Below, in pieces: positions 1-6,240 of a stretch of 6,274 nt of DNA (the first letter of the stretch is position 1; the number at the start of each line of letters is the position of its first letter). The position numbers were made by a program, and so were the translations under genes. A model generated the notes under the pieces. The model worked only from the letters and a program-made list of their open reading frames with translations, ran no database searches and was not told the origin of the DNA. This DNA comes from an uncultured Paracoccaceae bacterium (lineage in GTDB: Bacteria > Pseudomonadota > Alphaproteobacteria > Rhodobacterales > Rhodobacteraceae), in contig CALESR010000388.1 in the NCBI GenBank assembly GCA_937907485.1, positions 1 to 6,274 on the forward strand, given 5' to 3'.

Positions 1-951
1 GAGAGTCGCATCGGTGGCCGGGTCGGCGAAGCGGCCGATCAGATTGGCCGCGAGGTTGTCGAGCTGGCCCTGCACCTGCGGTGCATCGATGTCCCGAATG
101 CGGAAATTCGCCGCCAAGCGACCGCCGGCCATGGCCGTGCCGGTTGCCGGATCGAGGCTGCGGCCACGCAGGGTCAGGGCAGAGAGCGGCGATCCGAGGC
201 TCATCCCGGCATCCATCGCCGGGGTGGGGGTGAAGCCGATCTCGGCGGCCTCGACGTCGAGCAGCATCTCGCCCCCGGTGGTGAACAGCGTCACGCGGCC
301 ATCGGTGCGCGCGTGCTCGCGCAGCGGCACGATCTCGGCGAGGGTCGAGATCAGCGCCTGCCGTTCATCCTCGAGCCCGAGGGTGGATTGCCCGCCGATG
401 CGCAGGCGCACGATCTGGTCGTTCAACGCCTCGACCCGCTGCAATCCGCCATTCAGGGTGTCGACATCGCGGGCAATTGCGGCGTCGGCCTCGGCCCGGC
501 GCGACTGCAGGGAGGTCTGGGTGGCGGAAAAGGCAGCGGTCAGATCCGTGGCACTGTCGGCCAACGTGGCCAGCCGACTGGTCAGATCGGGGCGGTCACT
601 GGCCGCAATCAGCGCCGAATCAAAGGCCGACAGCGCCGCCGAAAGCCCTTGGCCGGGCAGGCCGACCGCACTCTCGATCGCGAGCCAGAAGGCGCTGCGG
701 GTGCTGGCGCCGCTGGCCGCGGCGCCGCTGTCACGGTTGAGGCCCAGAAGCCCGGCATCGACCGAGCGGCTGATCCCGTTCATGCGCACCCCCCCGCCAC
801 TTCCCGCAAGGGTCGAAGCGGAGAGGTCGAGTGTCCGGGCGGCGTAGCCCGGCGTGAGGGCGTTGGCGATATTGGCCGACACGACCTGCACCGCGCGGGC
901 CGAGGCGGCCAGCCCGGATGCGGCGTTGGAAAAGGCGCTGGAAATGCTCAT
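1..951 (-). CDS. flgK: Flagellar hook-associated protein 1 (FlgK), N-terminal 317 residues, runs off the window
   Basis: FlgK forms the first ring of the junction between hook and filament outside the cell and is exported by the flagellar type III apparatus. Reading on the minus strand from the ATG at 951, the frame stays open to base 1, so the C-terminal part and stop lie outside the window. Residues 1-40 form the conserved rod/hook-type N-terminal helix: MSISSAFSNAASGLAASARA, then VVSANIANALTPGYA, the FlgK form of the 'NIAN..T.GY' signature. A region near residues 185-215 reads LRIGGQSTLGLEDERQALIS followed by TLAEIVPL, which matches the FlgK segment usually containing 'L.D.RD.L...LS..V'. 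The start has a GAGG ribosome-binding site 5 nt upstream and lies only 19 nt after the flgE stop, so the two are co-transcribed. FlgL would be the expected next gene. The identification is firm because of the combined N-terminal motif, the mid-region motif and the position after flgE. Confidence 0.93.
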   Translation of the reverse strand, partial: MSISSAFSNAASGLAASARAVQVVSANIANALTPGYAARTLDLSASTLAGSGGGVRMNGISRSVDAGLLGLNRDSGAAASGASTRSAFWLAIESAVGLPGQGLSAALSAFDSALIAASDRPDLTSRLATLADSATDLTAAFSATQTSLQSRRAEADAAIARDVDTLNGGLQRVEALNDQIVRLRIGGQSTLGLEDERQALISTLAEIVPLREHARTDGRVTLFTTGGEMLLDVEAAEIGFTPTPAMDAGMSLGSPLSALTLRGRSLDPATGTAMAGGRLAANFRIRDIDAPQVQGQLDNLAANLIGRFADPATDATL

Positions 952-970
952 GTCGGCCTCGACTCAATGG

Positions 971-2284
971 TCAGCGTTTGATGTTGGTGGTTTCCTGCAG
1001 CATCTCGTCGACGGTCTGGATGACCTTGGCGTTCGACGAATAGGCGCGCTGCGTCTGGATCATGCTGGTCAGTTCCGCGGCGACGTCGGTCGTCGATTCC
1101 TCGCGCGCAAAGCCGATGACCTCGCCAGTCGGACCGTCGCCGGCGTTCCACAGGAACATCGCGCCCGAGGCGGGCGAGACGCGATAGGTCTGGTTGTCGA
1201 GCGCGGCGAGGCCATTGGCATTGGCGACATCGACCAGCGGGATCTGCGCGATGGTGCGGATCAGGCCCGAGTCGTAATAGGCCTTGACGTAGCCGGTGCC
1301 ATCGACCTGCACGCCGACGAGGGATTGCACCGGCGAGCCATCGCGTTCGTTCGCGACGGGGATGAAGGTGTCGGCCATCTGGGTGATGCTGTCCACATCG
1401 CCCACCGCGCCGATGTTGAGCGCGATATCCTGGCCATCGACGGTGACGGTGAACGAGCCGCTCACCGGGTCATAGGCGCCGCCGGGCGCGCCGACATCCT
1501 GCGCGACGCTGGCGATGCGCCCGCCATTGGGCGGCACGTCGTCAAAGGTGATGCGGTATTCGCCGACGACCGTGCCCGAGACCGGGTCGGTGACCGTCGC
1601 CGTCCATTCATTCGAGGCCCCGGTCAGCGGGACGGTGGGGGTGAACGAGACATTCATCGTCTCGGTCGTGCCCAGCGCGCTGTAGTATTCCAGCGCGATG
1701 TCATGCCCGACGCCATCGGCCCCGGCGCGGGTGCTGGTGGCGGGCAGGTTGGCGCGGACCGAAATGCTGGTCGTCGGATCCGAGGCGAACTGGTTGGTGT
1801 TGATGCGAATCGGCTGCAACCCGCCGAAGGTGTCGCGCGGATAGGCGCCGATGGTGCCATCAGGATCGGCCGGCCAGCCCAGCAGCACCAGTCCCGCCGG
1901 GTTGCGCAGCGTGCCATCGGCGGCGGCGCGGAACGAGCCGGTGGTCATCAGCATCAACTGCATGTTCGATTGCTGCGAGTCGACCGCCGCGCTGGTGGTC
2001 ACCGGCAGAAAGCCGCGCCCGCTGACCGCCAGATCGGTGGCGTTCGAGCTGCTGGTCAGCACCCCGCGTTCGTCGATCAGCCGCGCCGCCGACGAGCGCA
2101 CGCCGCCCGCGATATAGGGCCCATAGGCCGAGCCGGACATCACCATCGACTGAAACGAGGTGATCGCGCGTTTGTAGCCGAGGGTTCCGGTATTGGCGAT
2201 GTTGTCCGAGATGGCGGCGAGCCGCGACGAGTTGGCGTTGAGACCGGAGATGCCGGCGTTGAACGACGAATAGAGTGTGGACAT
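971..2284 (-). CDS. flgE: Flagellar hook protein FlgE, 437 aa
   Basis: FlgE is the structural subunit of the flagellar hook, the flexible joint between rod and filament. It is secreted through the flagellar export gate and lacks a Sec signal peptide. The N-terminus MSTLYSSFNAGISGLNANSS, followed by a 'SDNIANTGTLGYKRA' motif (about residues 23-37), is the rod/hook N-terminal domain. The last about 43 residues contain MIQTQRAYSSNAKVIQTVDE and end in LQETTNIKR, the C-terminal coiled-coil domain that packs against the N-terminal helix. Between them lies a variable beta-rich surface domain (FlgE D2 type). I chose the ATG at 2284 rather than an in-frame ATG at 2335: an AAAGG Shine-Dalgarno lies 7 nt upstream of 2284, and the 17 extra residues of the longer form do not resemble any FlgE N-terminus. 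The length is near normal for alphaproteobacterial FlgE. The stop is TGA at 971-973. No cysteine is present in the chosen reading. Confidence 0.95.
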   Translation of the reverse strand: MSTLYSSFNAGISGLNANSSRLAAISDNIANTGTLGYKRAITSFQSMVMSGSAYGPYIAGGVRSSAARLIDERGVLTSSSNATDLAVSGRGFLPVTTSAAVDSQQSNMQLMLMTTGSFRAAADGTLRNPAGLVLLGWPADPDGTIGAYPRDTFGGLQPIRINTNQFASDPTTSISVRANLPATSTRAGADGVGHDIALEYYSALGTTETMNVSFTPTVPLTGASNEWTATVTDPVSGTVVGEYRITFDDVPPNGGRIASVAQDVGAPGGAYDPVSGSFTVTVDGQDIALNIGAVGDVDSITQMADTFIPVANERDGSPVQSLVGVQVDGTGYVKAYYDSGLIRTIAQIPLVDVANANGLAALDNQTYRVSPASGAMFLWNAGDGPTGEVIGFAREESTTDVAAELTSMIQTQRAYSSNAKVIQTVDEMLQETTNIKR

Positions 2285-2336
2285 TGAGAGGCCTTTCGTG
2301 CCGGTGCTGAGCGTTCTGCCCTGACCATGGCACAAA

Positions 2337-2357
2337 GGGCGTTAATGCCCGCCTAAC
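2337..2357 (-). promoter_or_regulatory. CtrA-like binding site upstream of flgE, within a small inverted repeat
   Basis: On the strand that encodes flgE, bases 2356-2341 read TTAG-N7-TTAAC, one mismatch from the CtrA consensus TTAA-N7-TTAAC. The site lies 56 nt upstream of the flgE ATG, inside the 82 bp motB-flgE gap. The TTAAC half is embedded in an imperfect palindrome, GGGCGTTAATGCCC (2337-2350), which on the minus strand is followed by TTT. The same bases could therefore act as a weak terminator for motB. CtrA control of motility genes is established in several Rhodobacteraceae; that this copy binds CtrA is my inference from a short motif. Confidence 0.4.
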
Positions 2358-2366
2358 GTCGATTCA

Positions 2367-3161
2367 TCACGGGTTGCGCCGCAAGAGGATCAGTTCGAGC
2401 CGGTTGTTGCGCGCCGCCATCGGGTTCGGATCGGTCATCTGGCGGTCGGCGTGTCCGACGACACGGGCCAGACGCGCCGGGTCCAGACTGGCCTCTTCGA
2501 GCATGCGGCGCACCCGGTCCGCGCGCGAGGTCGACAGCGTCCAGCGTGGATCGCCTGCCTGCACGACGGTATAGCTGCGCGTATGCCCTTCGATGGCCAA
2601 GGGATTGACAACCATCGAGGAAATCTCGGTCACGATGGCGATGATGGCGCTGAGGACCGGCATCGGCACGTCGCTTTCGCCGACAAACAGCGGGGCGCCG
2701 GGCAGATCGAACAGCTCGATCACCAGCCCTTCGTCGGTCTGCCGCGTGATGACATGGCGCAGCGCATCGTCAAGAACCGGGCTCTCGCCGCCCAAACCGG
2801 TCAGGCTTTCAGCGATGGCCTCGAATGATTCGGTTTCGGCGGCAGCGGCGGCTGCGGCGTCGGCGTCGTTCGGCGCGGCGGGGGCCTGTTGCTCACGAGA
2901 TTCCAGATCGGTCCCGCCGAACATCCCCTGCCCGCCCGAGGAAATCCGGTGCACCGGGATCGACGGATTGAAGTAATCCGCCAGCCCGCGCCGCTGCGAT
3001 TCGGTCGTTGCACCCAAGAGCCACATCATCAGAAAGAACGCCATCATCGCGGTTACGAAGTCGGCGTAGGCCACTTTCCAGGCCCCGCCGTGGTGTCCAC
3101 CACCGACAACAATTTTCTTTCGTTTGATGATGATAGGCCTGGCATCGTTTTGCCGGCTCAT
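2367..3161 (-). CDS. motB: Flagellar motor stator protein MotB, 264 aa
   Basis: MotB pairs with MotA to form the ion-conducting stator, and its periplasmic OmpA-like domain anchors the complex to peptidoglycan. The N-terminus is basic (IIIKRKK at 10-16), followed by one transmembrane helix in the typical MotB context, WKVAYADFVTAMMAFFLMMW (28-47). Asp34 aligns with the essential proton-carrying aspartate (Asp32 in E. coli). Residues 51-79 correspond to the plug region. An Ala-rich linker with seven consecutive alanines (102-108) leads to the OmpA/MotB domain (about 135-264), with IEGHTRS (190-196) and WTLSTSRADRVRRML (207-221), the peptidoglycan-binding helix. The residue after GHT is Arg195 where many OmpA-like domains have Asp. 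The ATG at 3161 is chosen over an upstream in-frame ATG at 3398: an AAAGGTGG ribosome-binding site precedes it, and the 79 extra residues are non-MotB sequence antisense-like to the neighbour. motA is not adjacent. The protein is shorter than E. coli MotB (308 aa) but complete. Confidence 0.95.
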   Translation of the reverse strand: MSRQNDARPIIIKRKKIVVGGGHHGGAWKVAYADFVTAMMAFFLMMWLLGATTESQRRGLADYFNPSIPVHRISSGGQGMFGGTDLESREQQAPAAPNDADAAAAAAAETESFEAIAESLTGLGGESPVLDDALRHVITRQTDEGLVIELFDLPGAPLFVGESDVPMPVLSAIIAIVTEISSMVVNPLAIEGHTRSYTVVQAGDPRWTLSTSRADRVRRMLEEASLDPARLARVVGHADRQMTDPNPMAARNNRLELILLRRNP

Positions 3162-3208
3162 CCCCACCACCTTTATCTTCACCCAAGGATCAGGCCTAGC
3201 ATCAAGGT

Positions 3209-3224
3209 GTGAAGCGCGGGTTAA
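3209..3224 (-). promoter_or_regulatory. CtrA-like binding site upstream of motB
   Basis: On the motB coding strand, bases 3224-3209 read TTAA-N7-TTCAC, one mismatch from TTAA-N7-TTAAC. The site ends 47 nt upstream of the motB ATG and overlaps the TAA stop of the upstream phosphoesterase gene. Its layout, a full-length two-half site a short way before a flagellar start codon, matches the site before flgE. This suggests that motB has its own promoter rather than depending on read-through from the phosphoesterase gene. Binding is inferred only from the motif. Confidence 0.35.
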
Positions 3225-3946
3225 TGACCGGCGGGCAGCAGCGGCTGGCGGCCGTCCGGGCCGAGGGTAAAGACCGCGCGCCCCTCGACGACAATGGCGG
3301 TCAAGGGGCCACCATAGGCAGCGCCGCTGTCGATATTGACGCGGTTGCCGTGGTGCTGCGGCGCCTCCAGATGGGTGTGGCCGTGGATCACCAGCCACGG
3401 ATGCGGCGCGGCAAAGTCGAGGAAGGGCGCGCGAATCCAGATCAGGTCGTCCTCGGTCTGCTGGTCGAGCGCGACACCGGCGCGCAGCCCGGCATGGACA
3501 AAGACGACCTCGCCGCGCAGGCAGTAAAGCGGCAGGTCAGCCAGAAAGGCCCGGTGCGCGGCGGGCACGGCGCGGGTTGCAGCGTCGTGGGTGGCATCGG
3601 CGGGCAGGCCATAGCTGGCGAGGGTCTCGATGCCGCCGATGCGCGGGTGCAGATAGTCGAGATCGGCGCGCAGGACGGGGTCGCGCTGGCCCTGACAGAA
3701 CAGGGTGAACATGCGGTCATGGTTGCCCTTGAGCACCACCCAGGGCTGCCCGCCGGCCTGCCCGCGCAGCAAGAGGTCGATCACCCCGGCCGAATCCGGG
3801 CCACGGTCAACCAGATCACCGACATGCACCACTGGCGATTCGGCGTCACCGGTGCGGGCGCGGTCGGCGGCGATCCAGCGGTGCGCCTGATGCAGCAGGT
3901 CGATCTGGCCGTGGATGTCACCGATGGCATAGGTGCGCAGGGTCAT
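3221..3946 (-). CDS. Metallophosphoesterase of the PPP (Ser/Thr phosphatase / ApaH-like) type, 241 aa
   Basis: This is a cytoplasmic two-metal phosphohydrolase of the calcineurin-like superfamily. All the PPP metal-binding motifs are visible: GDIHG (9-13), GDLVDRG (43-49), GNHD (74-77), VHAG (His151) and HGHTH (188-192), followed by NIDSG (204-208). The GDxVDRG and GNHD forms occur in lambda-type and bacterial PrpA protein phosphatases and also in ApaH-like dinucleoside polyphosphatases. The substrate (phosphoprotein, Ap4A or another phosphoester) cannot be decided from sequence. No signal peptide or membrane segment is visible. The start is uncertain: ATG at 3946 gives the usual short lead-in MTLRTYAIGD, whereas GTG at 3958 would add four residues; neither has a convincing Shine-Dalgarno. 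The gene ends with TAA at 3221, 59 bp before motB. It reads the same way as the flagellar genes, but there is no evidence of a motility role. Confidence 0.88.
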   Translation of the reverse strand: MTLRTYAIGDIHGQIDLLHQAHRWIAADRARTGDAESPVVHVGDLVDRGPDSAGVIDLLLRGQAGGQPWVVLKGNHDRMFTLFCQGQRDPVLRADLDYLHPRIGGIETLASYGLPADATHDAATRAVPAAHRAFLADLPLYCLRGEVVFVHAGLRAGVALDQQTEDDLIWIRAPFLDFAAPHPWLVIHGHTHLEAPQHHGNRVNIDSGAAYGGPLTAIVVEGRAVFTLGPDGRQPLLPAGH

Positions 3947-4009
3947 GGCGGGGCTCACTGTGGGGTTCGGGGTGTATTGGGCCAGCGGCGGGCGGAAATC
4001 AACCCGGGC

Positions 4010-4462
4010 TCAATCCAGCACCAGCAGCGCCAGCCAGTCGGCCACCAGCGCGGGCCGGTTATGGCCCTCGATCTCGACCGTGGTGTCGACATGCAGCAGG
4101 GCGCGACCCTCGCCGCGCGGCTCGATCGCGGTCACCGCAAAGACCCCGCGCACGCGCGCGCCCGCCCGCACCGGGGTGACAAAGCGAAGGCTGTCAAAGC
4201 CATAGTTGAGGCTTTGCCGCAGGGGCGGCAGCGGCAGGCGGGCCTCGGCCAGCAGGTGACTGAGCATCGCCAGCGTCAGGAACCCATGCGCGACGGTGCC
4301 GCCCAGCGGGGTCTGCGCGGCGCGGGGAGGGTCGATGTGGATGAACTGGCGGTCGTCGGTCACCTCGGCAAAGGCGTCGATCCGGCCTTGGTCGAGCGTG
4401 ACCCACGGCGAGGTGCCCCGCAGCGCCGCCATCCCGGCGCGCATCCGGTCTATCCGCAGCAT
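4010..4462 (-). CDS. MaoC-like (NodN-type) hot-dog-fold dehydratase, 150 aa
   Basis: This is a small single-domain member of the MaoC/R-specific enoyl-CoA hydratase family, which adds water to or removes it from acyl-CoA or acyl-thioester substrates. The hydratase-2 signature is present: FAEVTDDRQFIHIDPPRA (31-48) supplies Asp37 and His42, spaced five residues apart like the catalytic Asp/His pair of PhaJ. It is followed by GGTVAHGFLTLAMLSHLL, the NodN-like 'G.TVAHG.LTL..L' stretch. The later LNYGFDSLRFVTPVRAG segment is also typical of the NodN/MaoC subgroup. The length (about 150 aa) is normal for a monodomain member. The start at 4462 is supported by an AGGAGG ribosome-binding site 5 nt upstream. 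The gene is divergent from the benzoate-CoA ligase and shares its 194 bp intergenic region, so shared control is possible. The physiological substrate is unknown; beta-oxidation of ring-cleavage products is one possibility, general fatty-acyl metabolism another. Confidence 0.88.
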   Translation of the reverse strand: MLRIDRMRAGMAALRGTSPWVTLDQGRIDAFAEVTDDRQFIHIDPPRAAQTPLGGTVAHGFLTLAMLSHLLAEARLPLPPLRQSLNYGFDSLRFVTPVRAGARVRGVFAVTAIEPRGEGRALLHVDTTVEIEGHNRPALVADWLALLVLD

Positions 4463-4530
4463 GCTGACCTCCTGTCGCTGAAAGATGCCTAGCGCGGCGC
4501 CGGGGGGCGGGCAAGTGGTGGGTGGCGATG

Positions 4531-4601
4531 TGCAAAAAATTGCAGTTGGGAAAGTATGGCCTTGCGTTACGGTGCGCTTGTTGCACTATAACGCACATGC
4601 G
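4531..4601 (+). promoter_or_regulatory. Candidate BzdR/BoxR-type operator array overlapping the ligase promoter
   Basis: Three pairs of TGCR/YGCA half-sites are visible, the two members of each pair starting exactly 10 bp apart: TGCA-N6-TGCA at 4531-4544 (exact), TGCG-N6-TGCG at 4563-4576, and TGCA-N6-CGCA at 4582-4595. A further TGCG lies at 4598-4601. Repeated TGCA within TGCA-N6-TGCA palindromes is the operator form described for BzdR, and related sites are known for BoxR; both are repressors released by benzoyl-CoA. A sigma-70-like promoter overlaps the last two pairs: TTGCGT at 4562-4567 and CTATAA/TATAAC at 4586-4592, with an 18-19 bp spacer. A repressor bound here would block that promoter. 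The motif positions are direct observation; the regulator is inferred, because no regulator gene lies in the window. Confidence 0.6.
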
Positions 4602-4656
4602 GGTGGCGCCAGGGCGCCCGGCCAGGGAGGGCCGTCCGCAGCATCGGGAGAGAGCC

Positions 4657-6195
4657 ATGAACGAGAACGCCGCCATCCATTTCGTGGATCGCCATGTCAC
4701 CGAAGGGCGCGGCGGGCGCATCGCCTTTGTCGAGGCCGATGGCGCGCGCCGCAGCCTGAGCTATGGCGAACTGGCCGAGGCCAGCGCGCAGTGGGCCGGG
4801 GCGCTGGAACGCCACGGCGTGCGGCGCGAGGAGCGCGTGGCGATGATCCTGCGCGACCAGATCGAATTTCCGGTGGTGTTCTGGGGCTCGCTGAAGGCGG
4901 GCGCGATCCCGGTGCCGCTGAACACGCTGCTGGCCGCGCCGATCTATGAGGCGGTGCTGAACGACAGCCGGGCCTCGATTCTGGTGGTGTCCGAGCAATT
5001 GTGGGACGCGGTCAAACCGGCGATCGACGGCAACCGGTTCCTGCGCGCCGTGGTGGTGGTCGGCGGCGAGCGCCATTGCGACGGCACCGAATGCCTGTCG
5101 TTCGAGGCCTTTACAAAGGGCGCGCCCGCCCGGCCCACGGTCGAGGCCAGCGGCGATGAACTGGCGTTCTGGCTCTATTCCTCGGGCTCGACCGGGGTGC
5201 CCAAAGGGGTGCGCCATGTGCACGCCAGCCTGAAGGCCACCGCCGACACCTTTGGCGCCCAGGTGCTGGGCATCACCGAGGGGGACACCGTGTTTTCGGT
5301 CGCCAAGCTGTTCTTTGCCTATGGGCTGGGCAATGCGATGTCGTTCCCGCTGTCGGTGGGCGCGAAAACCGTGCTGTTCGGCGGGCGACCAACCCCGGAT
5401 GCCGTGTTCGACATCATGGCGCGCGAGAGGCCGACACTGTTTTGCGGGGTGCCGACGCTGTTTGCGGCGCTGGTGGCCGAGCAGGAAACCCGCGGCGGAC
5501 GGCCGGATCACGACATCCGCCTGTGCACCTCGGCGGGAGAGGCGCTGCCGCGCGAGATCGGCGAACGCTGGGAGCGGCTCTGGGGCTGCGAGATCGTCGA
5601 TGGCGTGGGCTCGACGGAAATGCTGCACATCTTCCTGTCGAACCGGCCGGGCGATGTGGTTTACGGCACCTCGGGCGTCGCGGTGCCGGGATACGAGGTG
5701 CGGCTGGTCGATGAGCATGACGAGGACGTGGCCGCCGGCGAGGTCGGGGAATTGCTGGTGCGCGGGCCGTCGAGCGCCGAGGGCTATTGGAACCGGCGCT
5801 CGAAAAGCCTGAGCACCTTTCAGGGCCACTGGACCCGCACCGGCGACAAGTATGAGCGCAATCCCGAGGGGCGGCTGGTCTATTGCGGGCGCACGGATGA
5901 CATGTTCAAGGTCAGCGGCATCTGGGTCAGCCCCTTTGAGGTGGAGCAGGCGCTGATCGAATTCCCCGGCGTGCTGGAAGCCGCCGTGGTGGCCCGCGCC
6001 GACGAGCAGGATCTGGTGAAACCGGCGGCCTATGTGGTGCTCAAACCGGGCGCGGCGCTGGACCCGGAGGCGCTGAAGGAGCATGTCAAGGCGCGCATCG
6101 GGATGTGGAAATACCCGCGCTGGGTCAGCGTGGTGGAGGAACTGCCAAAGACCGCGACGGGCAAGATCCAGCGGTTCAAGCTGCGCGAGGGGTGA
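4657..6195 (+). CDS. bclA: Benzoate-CoA ligase (AMP-forming), 512 aa
   Basis: This enzyme activates benzoate with ATP and CoA to benzoyl-CoA, AMP and pyrophosphate, the entry step of the aerobic box and the anaerobic benzoyl-CoA routes. It belongs to the adenylate-forming (ANL) superfamily and all core motifs are intact: P-loop SSGSTGVPKG (175-184), GVGSTEMLHIF (316-326) with the STE adenine/AMP motif, TGDKY (395-399), YCGRTDDMFKVSG (409-421) containing the hinge, and PKTATGKIQR (497-506) with catalytic Lys503. The AKLFFAYGLGNAMSFPLSVG stretch (217-236) and STEMLHIFLSN are characteristic of the benzoate-CoA ligase subfamily rather than of general acyl-CoA synthetases. PKTATGK also fits the PX4GK context acetylated by Pat-type enzymes in R. 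palustris BadA. The ATG at 4657 is chosen over an in-frame ATG at 4522 because a GGGAGAGAG ribosome-binding site precedes it, the N-terminus matches family length, and the longer form would cover the promoter. Activity on 2-aminobenzoate, fluorobenzoates or other ring acids cannot be excluded. Confidence 0.94.
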   Translation: MNENAAIHFVDRHVTEGRGGRIAFVEADGARRSLSYGELAEASAQWAGALERHGVRREERVAMILRDQIEFPVVFWGSLKAGAIPVPLNTLLAAPIYEAVLNDSRASILVVSEQLWDAVKPAIDGNRFLRAVVVVGGERHCDGTECLSFEAFTKGAPARPTVEASGDELAFWLYSSGSTGVPKGVRHVHASLKATADTFGAQVLGITEGDTVFSVAKLFFAYGLGNAMSFPLSVGAKTVLFGGRPTPDAVFDIMARERPTLFCGVPTLFAALVAEQETRGGRPDHDIRLCTSAGEALPREIGERWERLWGCEIVDGVGSTEMLHIFLSNRPGDVVYGTSGVAVPGYEVRLVDEHDEDVAAGEVGELLVRGPSSAEGYWNRRSKSLSTFQGHWTRTGDKYERNPEGRLVYCGRTDDMFKVSGIWVSPFEVEQALIEFPGVLEAAVVARADEQDLVKPAAYVVLKPGAALDPEALKEHVKARIGMWKYPRWVSVVEELPKTATGKIQRFKLREG

Positions 6196-6200
6196 GCGGG

Positions 6201-6228
6201 GCAAGGGGGCATTCTGCCCCCTCTTTGC
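6201..6228 (+). terminator. Hairpin terminator after the benzoate-CoA ligase gene
   Basis: Five bases after the ligase stop codon, GGGGGC (6205-6210) pairs with GCCCCC (6216-6221) around a 5-nt ATTCT loop. A6204-T6222 extends the stem to 7 bp, and outer GCAA/TTGC segments can pair further if TCT is bulged. The strong GC stem is followed by a short TCTTT run. The T tract is weak, but the position directly after the stop supports factor-independent termination and implies that the ligase is the last gene of its transcript. Confidence 0.75.
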
Positions 6229-6240
6229 TGCGCCAATTCA

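Noticed and set aside
854..2287. 477-codon open frame on the plus strand antisense to flgE and flgK
   Set aside because: Its translation is low-complexity and rich in Arg, Gly, Ala, Asp and His, typical of an antisense shadow in GC-rich DNA. It covers two unmistakable flagellar genes and has no recognisable domain.
2285..2366. Possible sigma-54 promoter (GGCACG element) before flgE
   Set aside because: GGCACG near 2300 is not followed by GC at the required -12 spacing, and it lies almost on the ribosome-binding site, leaving no room for a transcript leader.
2838..2858. GCC/GCG-type triplet run in motB
   Set aside because: It simply encodes the seven-alanine part of the linker with mixed codons; it is not a pure tandem repeat.
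3209..4492. 427-codon plus-strand frame antisense to the phosphoesterase and MaoC-like genes
   Set aside because: It spans two clear minus-strand genes and their intergenic gap, with shadow-like composition and no family motifs.
4605..4619. GC-rich palindromes GGCGCC and GGGCGCCC in the ligase leader
   Set aside because: They are short, common in GC-rich DNA and do not assemble into a convincing riboswitch or attenuator with a leader peptide or terminator.
4522..4656. N-terminal extension of the ligase from the upstream in-frame ATG at 4522
   Set aside because: The 45 extra residues do not resemble the family, and the region contains the promoter and operator-like repeats. The ATG at 4657 has a good ribosome-binding site.
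4567..6204. 545-codon minus-strand frame antisense to benzoate-CoA ligase
   Set aside because: The plus strand here encodes a complete ligase with every ANL motif; the antisense translation shows only shadow composition.
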